64,000 nt of DNA, from the NCBI GenBank assembly GCA_965223095.1, contig OZ244979.1, forward strand, positions 3,162,001 to 3,226,000. The letters are read 5' to 3'. The DNA is from J054 sp965223095 (GTDB taxonomy: Bacteria; Pseudomonadota; Gammaproteobacteria; Steroidobacterales; GCA-2729495). The notes beneath the pieces were generated by a model, which was not told the DNA's origin, made no database searches, and saw only the letters and a program-made list of their open reading frames with translations. The first letter of the stretch is position 1. The number at the start of each line of letters is the position of its first letter. A program made the translations under genes and the position numbers. Below are positions 16,502 to 25,804 of the stretch, piece by piece.

Positions 16502-17929
16502 CTAAGCACTTAGGCCCAAGATGACTTTCGTTTCAAGAAAATCTTCCAGGCCAAATGCGCCCCACTCACGACCATTGCCTGACTGCTTATAGCCGCCGAA
16601 TGGTGCGGACAAGGTCATGTCCGCACCATTACAATGAACCATACCGGCGCGTAGTCCCCGCGCGACACGATCAAGCTGTTGCACATCGGTTCCGGAGACA
16701 TAGGCGGCTAGGCCATACAAGCTATCGTTGGCAATGCGTAGCGCCTCCGCTTCATCCTTGTAAGGCAATATGGCCAACACCGGACCGAAAATTTCTTCTC
16801 GCGCAATGACCATATCGTTACTGACGTCCGAAAAAACCGTGGGTCGCACGAAATACCCATGCTCAATACCATCTGGCCGGCCCAAACCGCCGATGACTAA
16901 ACGAGCGCCTTCATCGATTCCGGCTTGTATCAGCTTCTGAATCCTTTGCCATTGGGCCTCGCTAACCACTGGACCCATGCTGGTCGCTGCATCGCTAGGA
17001 TCACCCACGACGACTTCCTCCGCGGCAGCGCGGGCCAGCTCCACCGCCTGCTCGTGGAGTGCTTCAGGTACGAGCAGGCGGGTAGGCGCATTGCAAGACT
17101 GCCCTGTATTGCTAAAGCACTCAAGGACACCCGCGGTCACAGCATGTTCAAAACTGGCCGCATCCAGAATAATATTCGGCGACTTTCCGCCTAACTCCTG
17201 ATGTACACGCTTTACGCTATCCGCCGCCGCCTTCGCCACCGCGATACCACCACGGGTTGAACCGGTAAATGAAACCATATCGACTTGTGGGTGCGACGCC
17301 AGACATTGACCAGCCCCTGGACCATCGCCATTTACGAGATTGAAGACGCCAGGCGGCACGCCGGCCTCATGCAAGATCTCGGCAAACAAGCAGGCGCTTA
17401 GCGGCGCAATCTCGCTGGGTTTTAGAACCATCGTGCAACCCGCCGCCAAGGCGGGCGCCACCTTGCAGGCAATTTGATTGACGGGCCAATTCCACGGCGT
17501 GATGAGGGCGCACACGCCAATAGGCTCACGCACAATGCGCACCCCATCCTGGGTTTTTGTGAACGGGAAGACGTCCAGCAAATCCAGCGCGGTCTGCATA
17601 TGACCGATACCAAGAAAGGTTTGTGATTTTCGTGCAAAGGTCAGCGGCGCCCCCATTTCTTCGGAAATCGCTTGCGCCATTTCATCGAAACGGGAATCAT
17701 AAATCTTGATAAAGCGCTGCAAGATCGCCTTGCGATCGTCCACGCTAGACTTTGAAAAATCATCGAAGGCTCGCCGGGCCGCTAACACCGCAGAATTTAC
17801 ATCGGCCTCGCTACCCAAGCAGATATTACCGATAACAGCTTCCGTTGCCGGGTTGACGATTGGAAAGTCTCGCGGCGCTGTAGCGGGTACCCAACCGCCG
17901 TCAATGTAGAAGTCTCGCCTGTTGTACAT
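16502..17929 (-). CDS. NAD(P)-dependent aldehyde dehydrogenase
   Basis: 475 residues, the usual family length. NAD-binding and active-site elements are in order: ITPWNWPVNQ (143-152), VLKPSE (168-173), FTGSTRGG (221-228), general base E245 in QELGGKSP and nucleophile C279 in SNTGQSCNAPTR, then EEIFGPVLAI near the end. It oxidises an aldehyde to the acid. It starts MYNRRDFYIDGGWV; an ATG seven codons upstream is possible. The neighbouring Rieske and amidase-like genes suggest a role in the same catabolic block, but it is a separate transcription unit and substrate is not predictable. Confidence 0.93.
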   Translation of the reverse strand: MYNRRDFYIDGGWVPATAPRDFPIVNPATEAVIGNICLGSEADVNSAVLAARRAFDDFSKSSVDDRKAILQRFIKIYDSRFDEMAQAISEEMGAPLTFARKSQTFLGIGHMQTALDLLDVFPFTKTQDGVRIVREPIGVCALITPWNWPVNQIACKVAPALAAGCTMVLKPSEIAPLSACLFAEILHEAGVPPGVFNLVNGDGPGAGQCLASHPQVDMVSFTGSTRGGIAVAKAAADSVKRVHQELGGKSPNIILDAASFEHAVTAGVLECFSNTGQSCNAPTRLLVPEALHEQAVELARAAAEEVVVGDPSDAATSMGPVVSEAQWQRIQKLIQAGIDEGARLVIGGLGRPDGIEHGYFVRPTVFSDVSNDMVIAREEIFGPVLAILPYKDEAEALRIANDSLYGLAAYVSGTDVQQLDRVARGLRAGMVHCNGADMTLSAPFGGYKQSGNGREWGAFGLEDFLETKVILGLSA

Positions 17930-18150
17930 AGATTCTCGCCCGGTCCGCATTTCGCCATTTAGGCTACTAATAGGAAAATGATGATTGTTAGAATGCTAAA
18001 CCCATCGGCGTCGAAATGGCACAGCGATTCGCGACGATGAACCAAATTCGCCACTGTTGCCTAGAAAGATCGCTAAATTCAGACACATAAAAATGACCCA
18101 GGGAACCCACAGGTGCCAGCGTGGTCTTATTTGCGGTGAATACCGCCGCT

Positions 18151-18831
18151 ATGAATAAGAAAAAAGTCTTACTGCTAGCGTTTTTGGCTGCGGGCCTTAC
18201 AAGTTTTTTGTACTTAGATCTCGGCCAATATTTGTCACTCGAAGCATTTCGCGAGCACCAGCAAACTCTGACCAGTTTCGTGGTGGAAAATCGAGCGCTC
18301 TCCCTCGCAACTTTCTTCCTACTCTACGTCGCGATCACTGCCTTGAGTATTCCGGGTGCGGCTGTTATGACCTTGGCCGCGGGCGCCATTTTTGGGCTAG
18401 TAACGGGCAGCATCCTCGTGTCTTTCGCCAGCAGCATTGGTGCAACATTGGCTTTTTTGCTATCGAGATTCCTGTTGCGGGAATATGTCGAGAAGAAGTT
18501 TTCGGGCACGCTGGAAAAAATAAACGCCGGTGTTGAGAAAGAAGGCGGCTATTATCTATTTTCCTTGCGTCTTGTACCCCTATTCCCATTTTTTGCCATT
18601 AATTTAGTCATGGGATTGACTCGCTTACGCGCATCGACGTTTTATTGGGTGAGCCAGCTGGGTATGCTGGCGGGCACCGTGGTCTATGTGAATGCCGGTA
18701 CGCAGCTTGGTCGAATCGAAAGTACCGACGATATTTTGTCCCCCAGGCTCATCGGATCGTTTCTGCTACTGGGTCTATTCCCATTGATTGCGAAGAAATC
18801 ACTGGAGTTCGTCCGCCGTGCCCGAACGTAA
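18151..18831 (+). CDS. TVP38/TMEM64 (DedA-like) membrane protein
   Basis: 226 residues with the VTT/SNARE-associated core. The re-entrant motif region SIPGAAVMTLAAGAIFG (about 71-87) and the second half FSLRLVPLFPFFAINLVMGL, with its conserved Arg and Pro, are typical. About six membrane segments are predicted. The family acts in lipid or small-solute handling at the inner membrane. The stop lies 14 bases inside the next gene, so it is coupled to the FAD-reductase, a pairing (sometimes a fusion) known in many bacteria. Confidence 0.88.
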   Translation: MNKKKVLLLAFLAAGLTSFLYLDLGQYLSLEAFREHQQTLTSFVVENRALSLATFFLLYVAITALSIPGAAVMTLAAGAIFGLVTGSILVSFASSIGATLAFLLSRFLLREYVEKKFSGTLEKINAGVEKEGGYYLFSLRLVPLFPFFAINLVMGLTRLRASTFYWVSQLGMLAGTVVYVNAGTQLGRIESTDDILSPRLIGSFLLLGLFPLIAKKSLEFVRRART

Positions 18832-20281
18832 CGGCCGTCGTCCGAAAAGCTTCGATGCCAATCTTGTGGTCATCGGCGCCGGCGCGGCTGGATTGGTGAC
18901 CGCCTATGTGGCGGCGGCGGCGAAGGCCAAAGTCATACTCATCGAGCGGGAAAAAATGGGTGGCGACTGCCTGAATACCGGCTGTGTCCCGAGCAAGGCC
19001 ATTATTCGTTCGGCGCGCATCGCCTCCTACATCCGACGTGCCGAAGAGTTTGGCCTAGTTACCGGACCCGTGGACGTGAACTTTGCAACGCTGATGCAAC
19101 GTGTTCGCAATGTGATCGAAAGAGTCGAACCCCATGATTCCATCGAACGCTACGCTAAGCTCGGAGTTGATTGCCTGACCGGCTCTGCACGCATTACCTC
19201 ACCTTGGACGGTGGAGGTTGACGACCGAACCATCACAACGCGCAGTATGGTAATTGCCACGGGTGGTAAGCCGACTGTGCCGCCGATACCGGGTCTTGAC
19301 CAATTTGATTACTTAACCTCCGACAGTATTTGGGAACTGCAGTCGCTGCCCCAACGATTGCTAGTGCTCGGTGGCGGACCCATTGGCTGTGAGCTGGCTC
19401 AGTCTTTCGCCAGATTGGGCAGTAACGTCACGATGGTGGAAATGGCACCACGTCTATTGAGCCGCGAGGATGAAGAAACCTCCGCGGCACTGGCGGCAGG
19501 CTTTTACCAGGACGGCATCCGCGTGATGACTGGCTATACCGCAGCCCGCTTCGAGAAAAGCCAGGATCGGAACTTCGCGATCTGCACCACCGGTACGGAT
19601 GAAGAAAGAATCGAATTCGATCATGTACTCGTGGCGGTAGGGCGCCGCGCAAATACCGATGGCCTGGAAATCGCCAATGCCGGAATACAACTAGACCAGC
19701 GAGGTCAGGTACCTATCAACGACTATTTGCAAACCTCCCAACCTCATATTCTGGCTTGCGGCGATGTCTCGGGTCCCTATCAATTGACCCACGCGGCCGG
19801 TTTTCAGGGTTGGTTCTGTGCCATGAATGCACTTTTTGGCAACATCAAGCGCTTCAAAGCAGATTACCGCGTCATGCCCTGGGCCGTTTTCACCGACCCA
19901 GAGATCGCGCGTGTGGGGCTCACGGCCGCGGAAGCCGAGGCGCAAAATATCCCCTTCGAAATCACTCGCTATGGCATCGACGAACTGGATCGGGCCATTG
20001 CGGATGGTGAAGACCATGGTTTTGTAAAGATTATTACGCGCAAGGGCAGCGACAAAATTCTCGGCGCCACGATCGTGGGTTACCACGCGGGCGAGCTGAT
20101 TACCGAGTATGTCACGGCCATGAAACACGGCATGGGGCTGCGCAAAATACTCAACACAATTCACATCTATCCGACGCTTTCCGAGGCTAATCGCTTCGCG
20201 GCTGGCGAATGGCAAAAACAACGGCTGTCACCCACGATGCTACGAATTGCCAAGCGCTATAACCGGTGGCGACGCGGCTAA
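18818..20281 (+). CDS. MerA/lipoamide-dehydrogenase-like FAD oxidoreductase
   Basis: 487 residues of class I pyridine nucleotide-disulfide reductase. It has FAD-binding IGAGAAGL (19-26), redox disulfide C51/C56 in GGDCLNTGCVPSK, NAD(P)-binding VLGGGPIGCELAQ and HILACGDVSG. The C-terminal catalytic motif reads HIYPTLSEANRFAAG: Tyr stands where lipoamide dehydrogenase has the active His, as in the mercuric-reductase-like branch. No N-terminal heavy-metal domain or C-terminal Cys pair is present, so true mercuric reductase activity is unlikely. The GTG start at 18818 has GGAG ten bases upstream and overlaps the TVP38 gene by 14 bases. Confidence 0.87.
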   Translation: MPERNGRRPKSFDANLVVIGAGAAGLVTAYVAAAAKAKVILIEREKMGGDCLNTGCVPSKAIIRSARIASYIRRAEEFGLVTGPVDVNFATLMQRVRNVIERVEPHDSIERYAKLGVDCLTGSARITSPWTVEVDDRTITTRSMVIATGGKPTVPPIPGLDQFDYLTSDSIWELQSLPQRLLVLGGGPIGCELAQSFARLGSNVTMVEMAPRLLSREDEETSAALAAGFYQDGIRVMTGYTAARFEKSQDRNFAICTTGTDEERIEFDHVLVAVGRRANTDGLEIANAGIQLDQRGQVPINDYLQTSQPHILACGDVSGPYQLTHAAGFQGWFCAMNALFGNIKRFKADYRVMPWAVFTDPEIARVGLTAAEAEAQNIPFEITRYGIDELDRAIADGEDHGFVKIITRKGSDKILGATIVGYHAGELITEYVTAMKHGMGLRKILNTIHIYPTLSEANRFAAGEWQKQRLSPTMLRIAKRYNRWRRG

Positions 20282-20527
20282 GCGTGACCAATAGCAACCG
20301 CAAACCAGGACTGGAAGTTGAGTCGTTCCAAACCGAGTCCGCCACAGCCTGATTCCCAAATAAATAGGTCCACTGCATGCCTGCACAGCAATGCAAATCC
20401 CAAGGGCGGAGAATCCGCGCTGGGCTAGTGTGATTTGATGAGTAGCCGTCCGGGATGCCCAGACAATCAGGATAGATTAACTACCGGCCAGCGCGGTGAC
20501 ATGCGCGTAACGGACGCTGAATCCTAA

Positions 20528-21259
20528 CTACTGGACGCGGCTTGGCGGTGCTATTGCCTTACTTGTTCGCAAGACCGTCAATGCGGCTAAGGCAGACACC
20601 AATAACCATAAGGCCGGCGGAACCGGCACCAAAGCCACATCACCATCAGCCAAGGCCAGCAAGGCGACGCTATCGGAGGCGTTATCCAACTGTTGACCGC
20701 TGCCCATATCAAAAACCCAGTAAAAGCTACCGAATCCTTCGACTTCGCGGGACGGTACGCCGGTCAGCGCAAATCCGTTCGGGTAATCGATAAATGGACC
20801 GGTGTTTGAGATGGGCTCGTTCGGCAGATTACCCAAGCTGTTGTAGTACAGGTAGGCGAGTTCGCTAGCCGTACTGCCCGCATAAAGCGTTCCGGGCGCC
20901 GAGATTCCCGAGCCGTAATCGGTACTGCCATCCGTAGACGGCGTGAAGTCATAGCTCGTGCCGTTTAAGGGGTCGACCCGGGGCAGCCGCCAAGTCGAAA
21001 TGCCGAGATAAGCCATGGCGTTCAGTTCAGAAATCCATGCGGCCCCGCTTTGCACGTCGTACTCGCTGGAGCTCTCGGCACCGAATTGATTGTATTCGAG
21101 GTTCAGATCCGCAATCCAAGTCACATCCAAACCCGTGTCATAGTAGGCTTGGTAGTCCATACCCCCCGCTGTCAGCGGTGCTCGACCTAGCAATAAAGCA
21201 CTAGCCGACGCACTGACCAGGCATAACAACACCCCCAGGACTAATTTCACGATGGACAT
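20528..21259 (-). CDS. DUF1566-like secreted protein with PEP-CTERM-type sorting tail
   Basis: 243 residues. A signal peptide (1-22, ending ASASA) is followed by a DUF1566/Lcl-like domain with YYDTGLDVTWIADLNL, STWRLPRVDP and ELAYLYYNSLGN, then NTGPF. The C-terminus has VALVPVPPALWLLVSALAAL and a short basic stretch LRTSKA: a VPVP variant of the PEP-CTERM signal, in which exosortase cuts near the motif and the helix and Arg/Lys tail stay in the inner membrane. Nine extra residues follow the basic cluster, which is unusual. A paralogue with the same design is at 34126-34857. No exosortase gene is in this window. Confidence 0.85.
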   Translation of the reverse strand: MSIVKLVLGVLLCLVSASASALLLGRAPLTAGGMDYQAYYDTGLDVTWIADLNLEYNQFGAESSSEYDVQSGAAWISELNAMAYLGISTWRLPRVDPLNGTSYDFTPSTDGSTDYGSGISAPGTLYAGSTASELAYLYYNSLGNLPNEPISNTGPFIDYPNGFALTGVPSREVEGFGSFYWVFDMGSGQQLDNASDSVALLALADGDVALVPVPPALWLLVSALAALTVLRTSKAIAPPSRVQ

Positions 21260-21529
21260 CCTTTGCTTGACTGAGATCCAGGCAGCTTAGGAAACCGCCC
21301 CCCGTCTGTCTGTGACCTGGCCGCAATGTTTGAGCTTTGCCCGCCGCATGGCGCAGCCAGCCCCTCCCCCAAGGCGGAAATTCTCCGAGCAAGCTAAATT
21401 TTCCGTTCGCAGCGGAGGCGCGTTAGAGACATGCTTTTGTTTTTACAGTGTTTTTCTACGCAAGCCTGTTACAAGTTGTTACCCTCAGCCAGCCTATTTA
21501 GCCTCCAAAGCCCTTAAAATTAGGCGCTT

Positions 21530-22279
21530 ATGAGTCACGCGTCACCCAACAGTAGCGTCGCGTCAGTCGCGCGCTCCGAACCGAGCCCCGCGACGGTCAT
21601 TGCGACCCGGAATCTCTGCCGCCGATACACCATGGGCGGCACCACCATCAATGCCTTGGATGGTCTTGACCTAAATATTCAGCGAGGCGACTACGTGGCC
21701 ATCATGGGGCCGTCCGGTTCAGGCAAATCCACGCTAATGAATGTCATCGGCTGTTTGGACAAGCCCGACGAGGGTGAATACTGGCTCAACAACAAACTGG
21801 TATCGAATCTAAAGGACAGCGAACTGGCCAAAATTCGCAATCAAGAAATTGGTTTTGTGTTTCAAACCTTTAACTTACTCCAACGCGCCACGGCACTACA
21901 CAATGTCGAAGTACCACTGATCTATTCAGGCATCAACCGGCGAGCACGCCAGGCTCGCGCCCGCGAGGCACTGGCAAAAGTAGGCCTGGACAGCCGCACA
22001 CACCACAAGCCCAATGAGCTTTCCGGTGGACAACGTCAACGCGTGGCGGTAGCCCGTGCGCTGGTGACCCAGCCTAGCATTCTGCTAGCCGATGAACCCA
22101 CAGGCAATCTCGACTCCCAAACCGCCGATGAGATCATGGAGCTATTCGGTGAATTGCATGCAGCCGGCAACACCATCGTGCTAGTTACCCACGATCAAGA
22201 TATCGGTGCTCGCGCGCAACGGGTAATTCGCATGCTCGACGGACGCGTGGAATCGGACACAAGGAACAACAAGTCGTGA
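21530..22279 (+). CDS. ABC transporter ATPase (MacB/LolD type)
   Basis: 249 residues. Walker A is GPSGSGKST (60-68), the Q-loop is in GFVFQTFNLL, the signature is LSGGQRQR, Walker B with catalytic Glu is ILLADEPTGNLD, and the switch His is in LVTHDQD. The sequence belongs to the group that pairs with FtsX-fold permeases. It is the first gene of a three-gene operon with an adaptor lipoprotein and a permease, and the stop overlaps the next start (GTGA). It supplies energy for export of a peptide, lipid or drug across the envelope; the cargo is unknown. Confidence 0.93.
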   Translation: MSHASPNSSVASVARSEPSPATVIATRNLCRRYTMGGTTINALDGLDLNIQRGDYVAIMGPSGSGKSTLMNVIGCLDKPDEGEYWLNNKLVSNLKDSELAKIRNQEIGFVFQTFNLLQRATALHNVEVPLIYSGINRRARQARAREALAKVGLDSRTHHKPNELSGGQRQRVAVARALVTQPSILLADEPTGNLDSQTADEIMELFGELHAAGNTIVLVTHDQDIGARAQRVIRMLDGRVESDTRNNKS

Positions 22280-23553
22280 AGAATCAGAGATTGAGTCTTA
22301 TTTTAGCATTGCTGCTTCTACAAGGCTGCGAAAAACCCGCGGAAAAAAATGTCTATCGCACCGAGGAGGTGACCCAAAGAGATATTGTGGTTGCCGTTGA
22401 AGCTGCAGGACTCATTGAACCGTTCTTGACGGTGGAAGTGAAATCGAAAGCCTCTGGAGAAATACTAGAAATCACGGGTGAGAGCGGAGACTTAATCGAG
22501 GCCGGCGAATTATTGGTGCAAATTGACAAGCGCGTTCCCCGCAATCAGTTAGCTCAGGCGCAGGCGCAGCTTGAAGCAGCCCGCGCGCGTAGAAATATAG
22601 CGGCAGCCCAGTCCAAACGCGCCAAGACCTTGTTTGAATCCCGTACCATCAACGAAGTGGATTACGATCAAACCGTACTCGAATTGGCCAATGCCAAGGC
22701 CGAAGTTGTGAGTACTAGCGTGGCCCTGGAGAACGCCCGCATCGCCCTGGAAGACGCCGACGTGCGCACCCCCATCACCGGCACCATTATTGAGAAACTT
22801 GTCGAAACCGGCCAGGTAATCTCCTCACCTACCATGGATGTGGGCGGCGGCACTCTCCTTCTGAAGATGGCCGACTTAAGCCAGGTACAAGTTAAAGCGT
22901 TGGTGAACGAAACGGATATCGGCAAAATTCAGCCCGGATTACCCGTCATCGTAACCGTCACATCTTTCCCGAATCAACCGTTCACCGGTGAAGTTCTCAA
23001 GGTCGAACCGCAAGCCATGGCGGACCAGACGGTTACAACCTTTTCAGTGCTCATCACCTTGGACAACGCCGCCGGGCTATTACGACCGGGCATGAACGCA
23101 GACGTTGAAATCCTAGTCGCCGAAGCAAAGGAGGTGGTCGCGGTGCGCACAGCCGCCTTGCGCACACTGCGAGATATTCCCACGGCCGCGGGATTGGTGG
23201 GTCTGACGCCGGAAACGGTGCGCCAACAACTCAGCCAAAACCAGGAAGGAACTGGCGCTGCAGAAGAAGTCACACGCGGGCGCCCGCCCGACACCAAAGA
23301 CCCGGAATCTTATCGTTTCGCCAATCGTTACTGGGTATTTGTCAAGAACGGCGACAGCATCGCGGCGCGGAATGTCGAAACGGCCCTCACCGACTTAGAC
23401 TATAGTCAGGTCACCGATGGTTTAGAGGTAGGCGAAACAGTGATTCTGCTGCCCAGTTCCGGATTGGTGCAGTCGCAGCAGCGATTGCAGCAACGCATGC
23501 GACAATTCACGAGCCTGCCGGGCATGAGCCGCAAAAAGGATGAGGATAACTAA
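22276..23553 (+). CDS. MacA-like periplasmic adaptor lipoprotein
   Basis: 425 residues. The N-terminus has a lipobox (LLLLQGC, Cys at about 17), so it is likely lipid-anchored. It continues with the barrel-sandwich half EVKSKASGEILEI, a coiled-coil hairpin (about 90-150, rich in Ala, Gln, Arg), the second half DVRTPITGTIIEKLVETGQV and a beta-barrel domain. A roughly 50-residue charged insertion before the final domain is not typical. It links the inner-membrane permease to an outer-membrane channel, which is not encoded here. It starts with GTG, overlapping the ATPase stop, two bases before the permease on its other side. Confidence 0.9.
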   Translation: MKNQRLSLILALLLLQGCEKPAEKNVYRTEEVTQRDIVVAVEAAGLIEPFLTVEVKSKASGEILEITGESGDLIEAGELLVQIDKRVPRNQLAQAQAQLEAARARRNIAAAQSKRAKTLFESRTINEVDYDQTVLELANAKAEVVSTSVALENARIALEDADVRTPITGTIIEKLVETGQVISSPTMDVGGGTLLLKMADLSQVQVKALVNETDIGKIQPGLPVIVTVTSFPNQPFTGEVLKVEPQAMADQTVTTFSVLITLDNAAGLLRPGMNADVEILVAEAKEVVAVRTAALRTLRDIPTAAGLVGLTPETVRQQLSQNQEGTGAAEEVTRGRPPDTKDPESYRFANRYWVFVKNGDSIAARNVETALTDLDYSQVTDGLEVGETVILLPSSGLVQSQQRLQQRMRQFTSLPGMSRKKDEDN

Positions 23554-23555
23554 GC

Positions 23556-24764
23556 ATGTTAGCCGGAGAAATGATCGCGGTTGCGCTGCAATCAATTCGC
23601 GCCAATTTGTTTCGGGGATTCTTGACCATGCTGGGTATCATTATCGGTGTTAGTTCGGTCATTACCATGGTTTCTTTGGGCTCAGGCGCGCAGGCCGCCA
23701 TTGACGAACAAATCGATGCACTCGGGGCTAACATTCTTTCTGTGAGTAGCAGCGGTATGATGCATCAAGGTGTATCACGCGATATCGGTACGCTAACCAT
23801 CAGCGACGCCCAAGCCATATCGAATGACAGCGACACTATTGCCAGCGTCGTACCCGAAAAATCTGGACGCCTGCAAGTAAAGCTTGGCAACAAGAATCAA
23901 AGCCTACAAGTTGTCGGTACCACGCCAAACTTCCAGTCCGTCAACCGCTACGAGCTGGCAGCCGGCAAAGTCTATTCTCTCGCCGATGGCGCTGCCAAAC
24001 GACGCTTTGCGGTTGTTGGCAGCAATGTGGCGGCAAAATTCGATACCAATAATGATGGACTACTGGGCGAGACCATCTACATGAACAGTATCGCGTTTGA
24101 GGTCATTGGCATACTTGAACCGGTGGGCCAAGTCGGTTGGCGAAATGTGGACGAACAAGTTTGGATTCCCTTAGAGACCGCCCAGTTTCGCATCTTCGGT
24201 AACGACGAGCTTGATCGCATCAACGCTCAGGTGAAACCAGGCATCTCCCCTGAGGAAGGCATCATTGACTTAGAGCGAATCTTGCGCCGAGAGCACAAAA
24301 TATTGCCGGGCAAGGACAACGACTTCAGCATTGGTGACCCGACCCAATTCTTCAACGTGCGTGCGGCGGCCACCGATATTTTTGCCTACCTACTAGCCGG
24401 TATTGCGAGTATCAGCCTGATCGTCGGCGGTATTGGCATCATGAACATCATGCTGGTAACGGTCACCGAGCGCACGCGAGAAGTCGGCATCAGGAAAGCC
24501 TTGGGCGCCACCCGTCTCAACATCTTGGTGCAATTCTTGGTCGAAGCGCTGATTCTGTGCCTTTTGGGGGGATTGGTCGGCGTATTACTGGGTGCGGGAA
24601 TATCCTCGGCGATCGCTCAATTTGCGGGCTGGCAAACCATGGTATCGCCCGCCGCCATCGCCATCGCTTTTGCCTTTAGCGCGGGCGTGGGACTGTTTTT
24701 TGGAATCTGGCCCGCGCGTAAGGCGGCGAATCTTAATCCCATAGATGCTTTACGTTACGAGTAG
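23556..24764 (+). CDS. MacB-like FtsX-fold ABC permease
   Basis: 402 residues. The N-terminal helix is in FRGFLTMLGIIIGVSSVITM (about 18-37), followed by a periplasmic MacB_PCD domain and three C-terminal helices starting at about 277, 325 and 365. The conserved VTERTREVGIRKALGAT precedes the third helix. The ATPase domain of E. coli MacB is encoded separately here as the first gene of the operon. The protein acts as a mechanotransmission permease with the adaptor immediately upstream. It closes the operon; the closing NPIDALRYE is typical of the family. Confidence 0.92.
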   Translation: MLAGEMIAVALQSIRANLFRGFLTMLGIIIGVSSVITMVSLGSGAQAAIDEQIDALGANILSVSSSGMMHQGVSRDIGTLTISDAQAISNDSDTIASVVPEKSGRLQVKLGNKNQSLQVVGTTPNFQSVNRYELAAGKVYSLADGAAKRRFAVVGSNVAAKFDTNNDGLLGETIYMNSIAFEVIGILEPVGQVGWRNVDEQVWIPLETAQFRIFGNDELDRINAQVKPGISPEEGIIDLERILRREHKILPGKDNDFSIGDPTQFFNVRAAATDIFAYLLAGIASISLIVGGIGIMNIMLVTVTERTREVGIRKALGATRLNILVQFLVEALILCLLGGLVGVLLGAGISSAIAQFAGWQTMVSPAAIAIAFAFSAGVGLFFGIWPARKAANLNPIDALRYE

Positions 24765-24923
24765 GCGCACTGCGGTACATGAATTTGTCAGCCCGCCTGC
24801 GTCCATCGAGAATCGCTTGCTGACAACACCGGAAACTGACCGCCGACGGCGGCTGTGGTCGCCGCACATCCACCTTACCACTAAGCATTAGGCGTAATCC
24901 GTTTCGCATTCGGATACCCACGT

Positions 24924-25451
24924 ATGCCAAAAGATAAGCAACAGATTTCCGGTTTCGCGCCGATTGTCGGCCGTCAAGCGCGCACACTGATACTCGGCTC
25001 AATGCCAAGTGAAGCATCCCTGGCGGCCCGCGAGTATTACGGTCTCCCCCGCAACGCATTTTGGCCCATCATGGGCGAACTTTTCGGCGCCGGCCATCAA
25101 CTGCCTTATGAGAACCGCATCGCCGTGCTGAAGAGACAAGGAATCGCAATCTGGGACGTACTGGCTGAGTGCCAACGCCAAGGCAGTCTTGATTCAGCGA
25201 TCAACATGCGCAGCGTAAAGATCAATGATTTCAGTGGTTTTTTCCGACGCCATCGCGGCATTCGTCGGGTTTTTTTTAACGGCAGCAAGGCCGCTGAGAT
25301 TTTTCGACGTCGAGTATTACCCGATGTAGCGCTCCTCGCCCCTTATCTGCGCTATGAGCGTCTACCGTCAACCAGCCCGGCCATGGCCAGTTTAAGTTTT
25401 AGCGAAAAGCTAACTGCTTGGACAATTATCTCGAACCAAACAGACACTTAG
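24924..25451 (+). CDS. hypoxanthine/uracil-DNA glycosylase (UDG family 6-like)
   Basis: 175 residues. It has LILGSMPSEASL, YYGLPRNAFWPIMGELFG, GIAIWDVLAECQRQGSLDSAI, VFFNGSKAAEIF and the second motif LPSTSPA. This arrangement, with Asn in the RNAFW segment and the short LPSTSP second motif, is that of the deoxyinosine/hypoxanthine-DNA glycosylase family. It would remove deaminated adenine (or uracil) from DNA in base-excision repair. It ends convergently with the cold-shock gene across a shared terminator. Confidence 0.85.
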   Translation: MPKDKQQISGFAPIVGRQARTLILGSMPSEASLAAREYYGLPRNAFWPIMGELFGAGHQLPYENRIAVLKRQGIAIWDVLAECQRQGSLDSAINMRSVKINDFSGFFRRHRGIRRVFFNGSKAAEIFRRRVLPDVALLAPYLRYERLPSTSPAMASLSFSEKLTAWTIISNQTDT

Positions 25452-25550
25452 TTTGGCCAGTTCATACTTTGCCCAACTTTTTTCAAGCTGCTTGTAAACT
25501 GCTGAATACCGTAGGACCCTCACCAAAGGAAACACCGGCAATGGAAAAGA

Positions 25551-25575
25551 AAAACCCGGCACACGGCCGGGTTTT
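25551..25575. terminator. bidirectional intrinsic terminator between glycosylase and cold-shock genes
   Basis: A perfect ten-base stem AAAACCCGGC/GCCGGGTTTT with a five-base loop. Read on the minus strand it is followed by TCTTTT and ends the cold-shock transcript; on the plus strand the four T of the stem itself give a weaker terminator for the glycosylase gene. Confidence 0.85.
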
Positions 25576-25600
25576 CCGAATAGCGAGAAGAAATTCTTGC

Positions 25601-25804
25601 TCAGGCGGCTTTGAGGTCACCCGCAGCCAATTTGCCACGCTCGGTAACAACCTCATAGCTAACACGCTGGCCTTCCACCAGTGTGTCCATACCCGCACGC
25701 TGGACGGCACTCACGTGCACAAAAACATCCTTCTCGCCGGATTCTGGTTGGATGAATCCAAAGCCTTTACCAGTATCAAAAAACTTCACAGTACCTATAG
25801 CCAT
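25601..25804 (-). CDS. CspA-family cold-shock protein
   Basis: 67 residues, one cold-shock OB-fold. RNP1 is KGFGFIQP and RNP2 is DVFVHVSAV, opening MAIGTVKFFDTGKGFGF. It binds single-stranded RNA/DNA and melts mRNA structure. The ATG at 25804 was chosen because GGAGG lies six bases upstream; an in-frame ATG four codons earlier contains that site and is less likely. A strong terminator follows within 30 bases, so the gene is monocistronic. Confidence 0.95.
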   Translation of the reverse strand: MAIGTVKFFDTGKGFGFIQPESGEKDVFVHVSAVQRAGMDTLVEGQRVSYEVVTERGKLAAGDLKAA

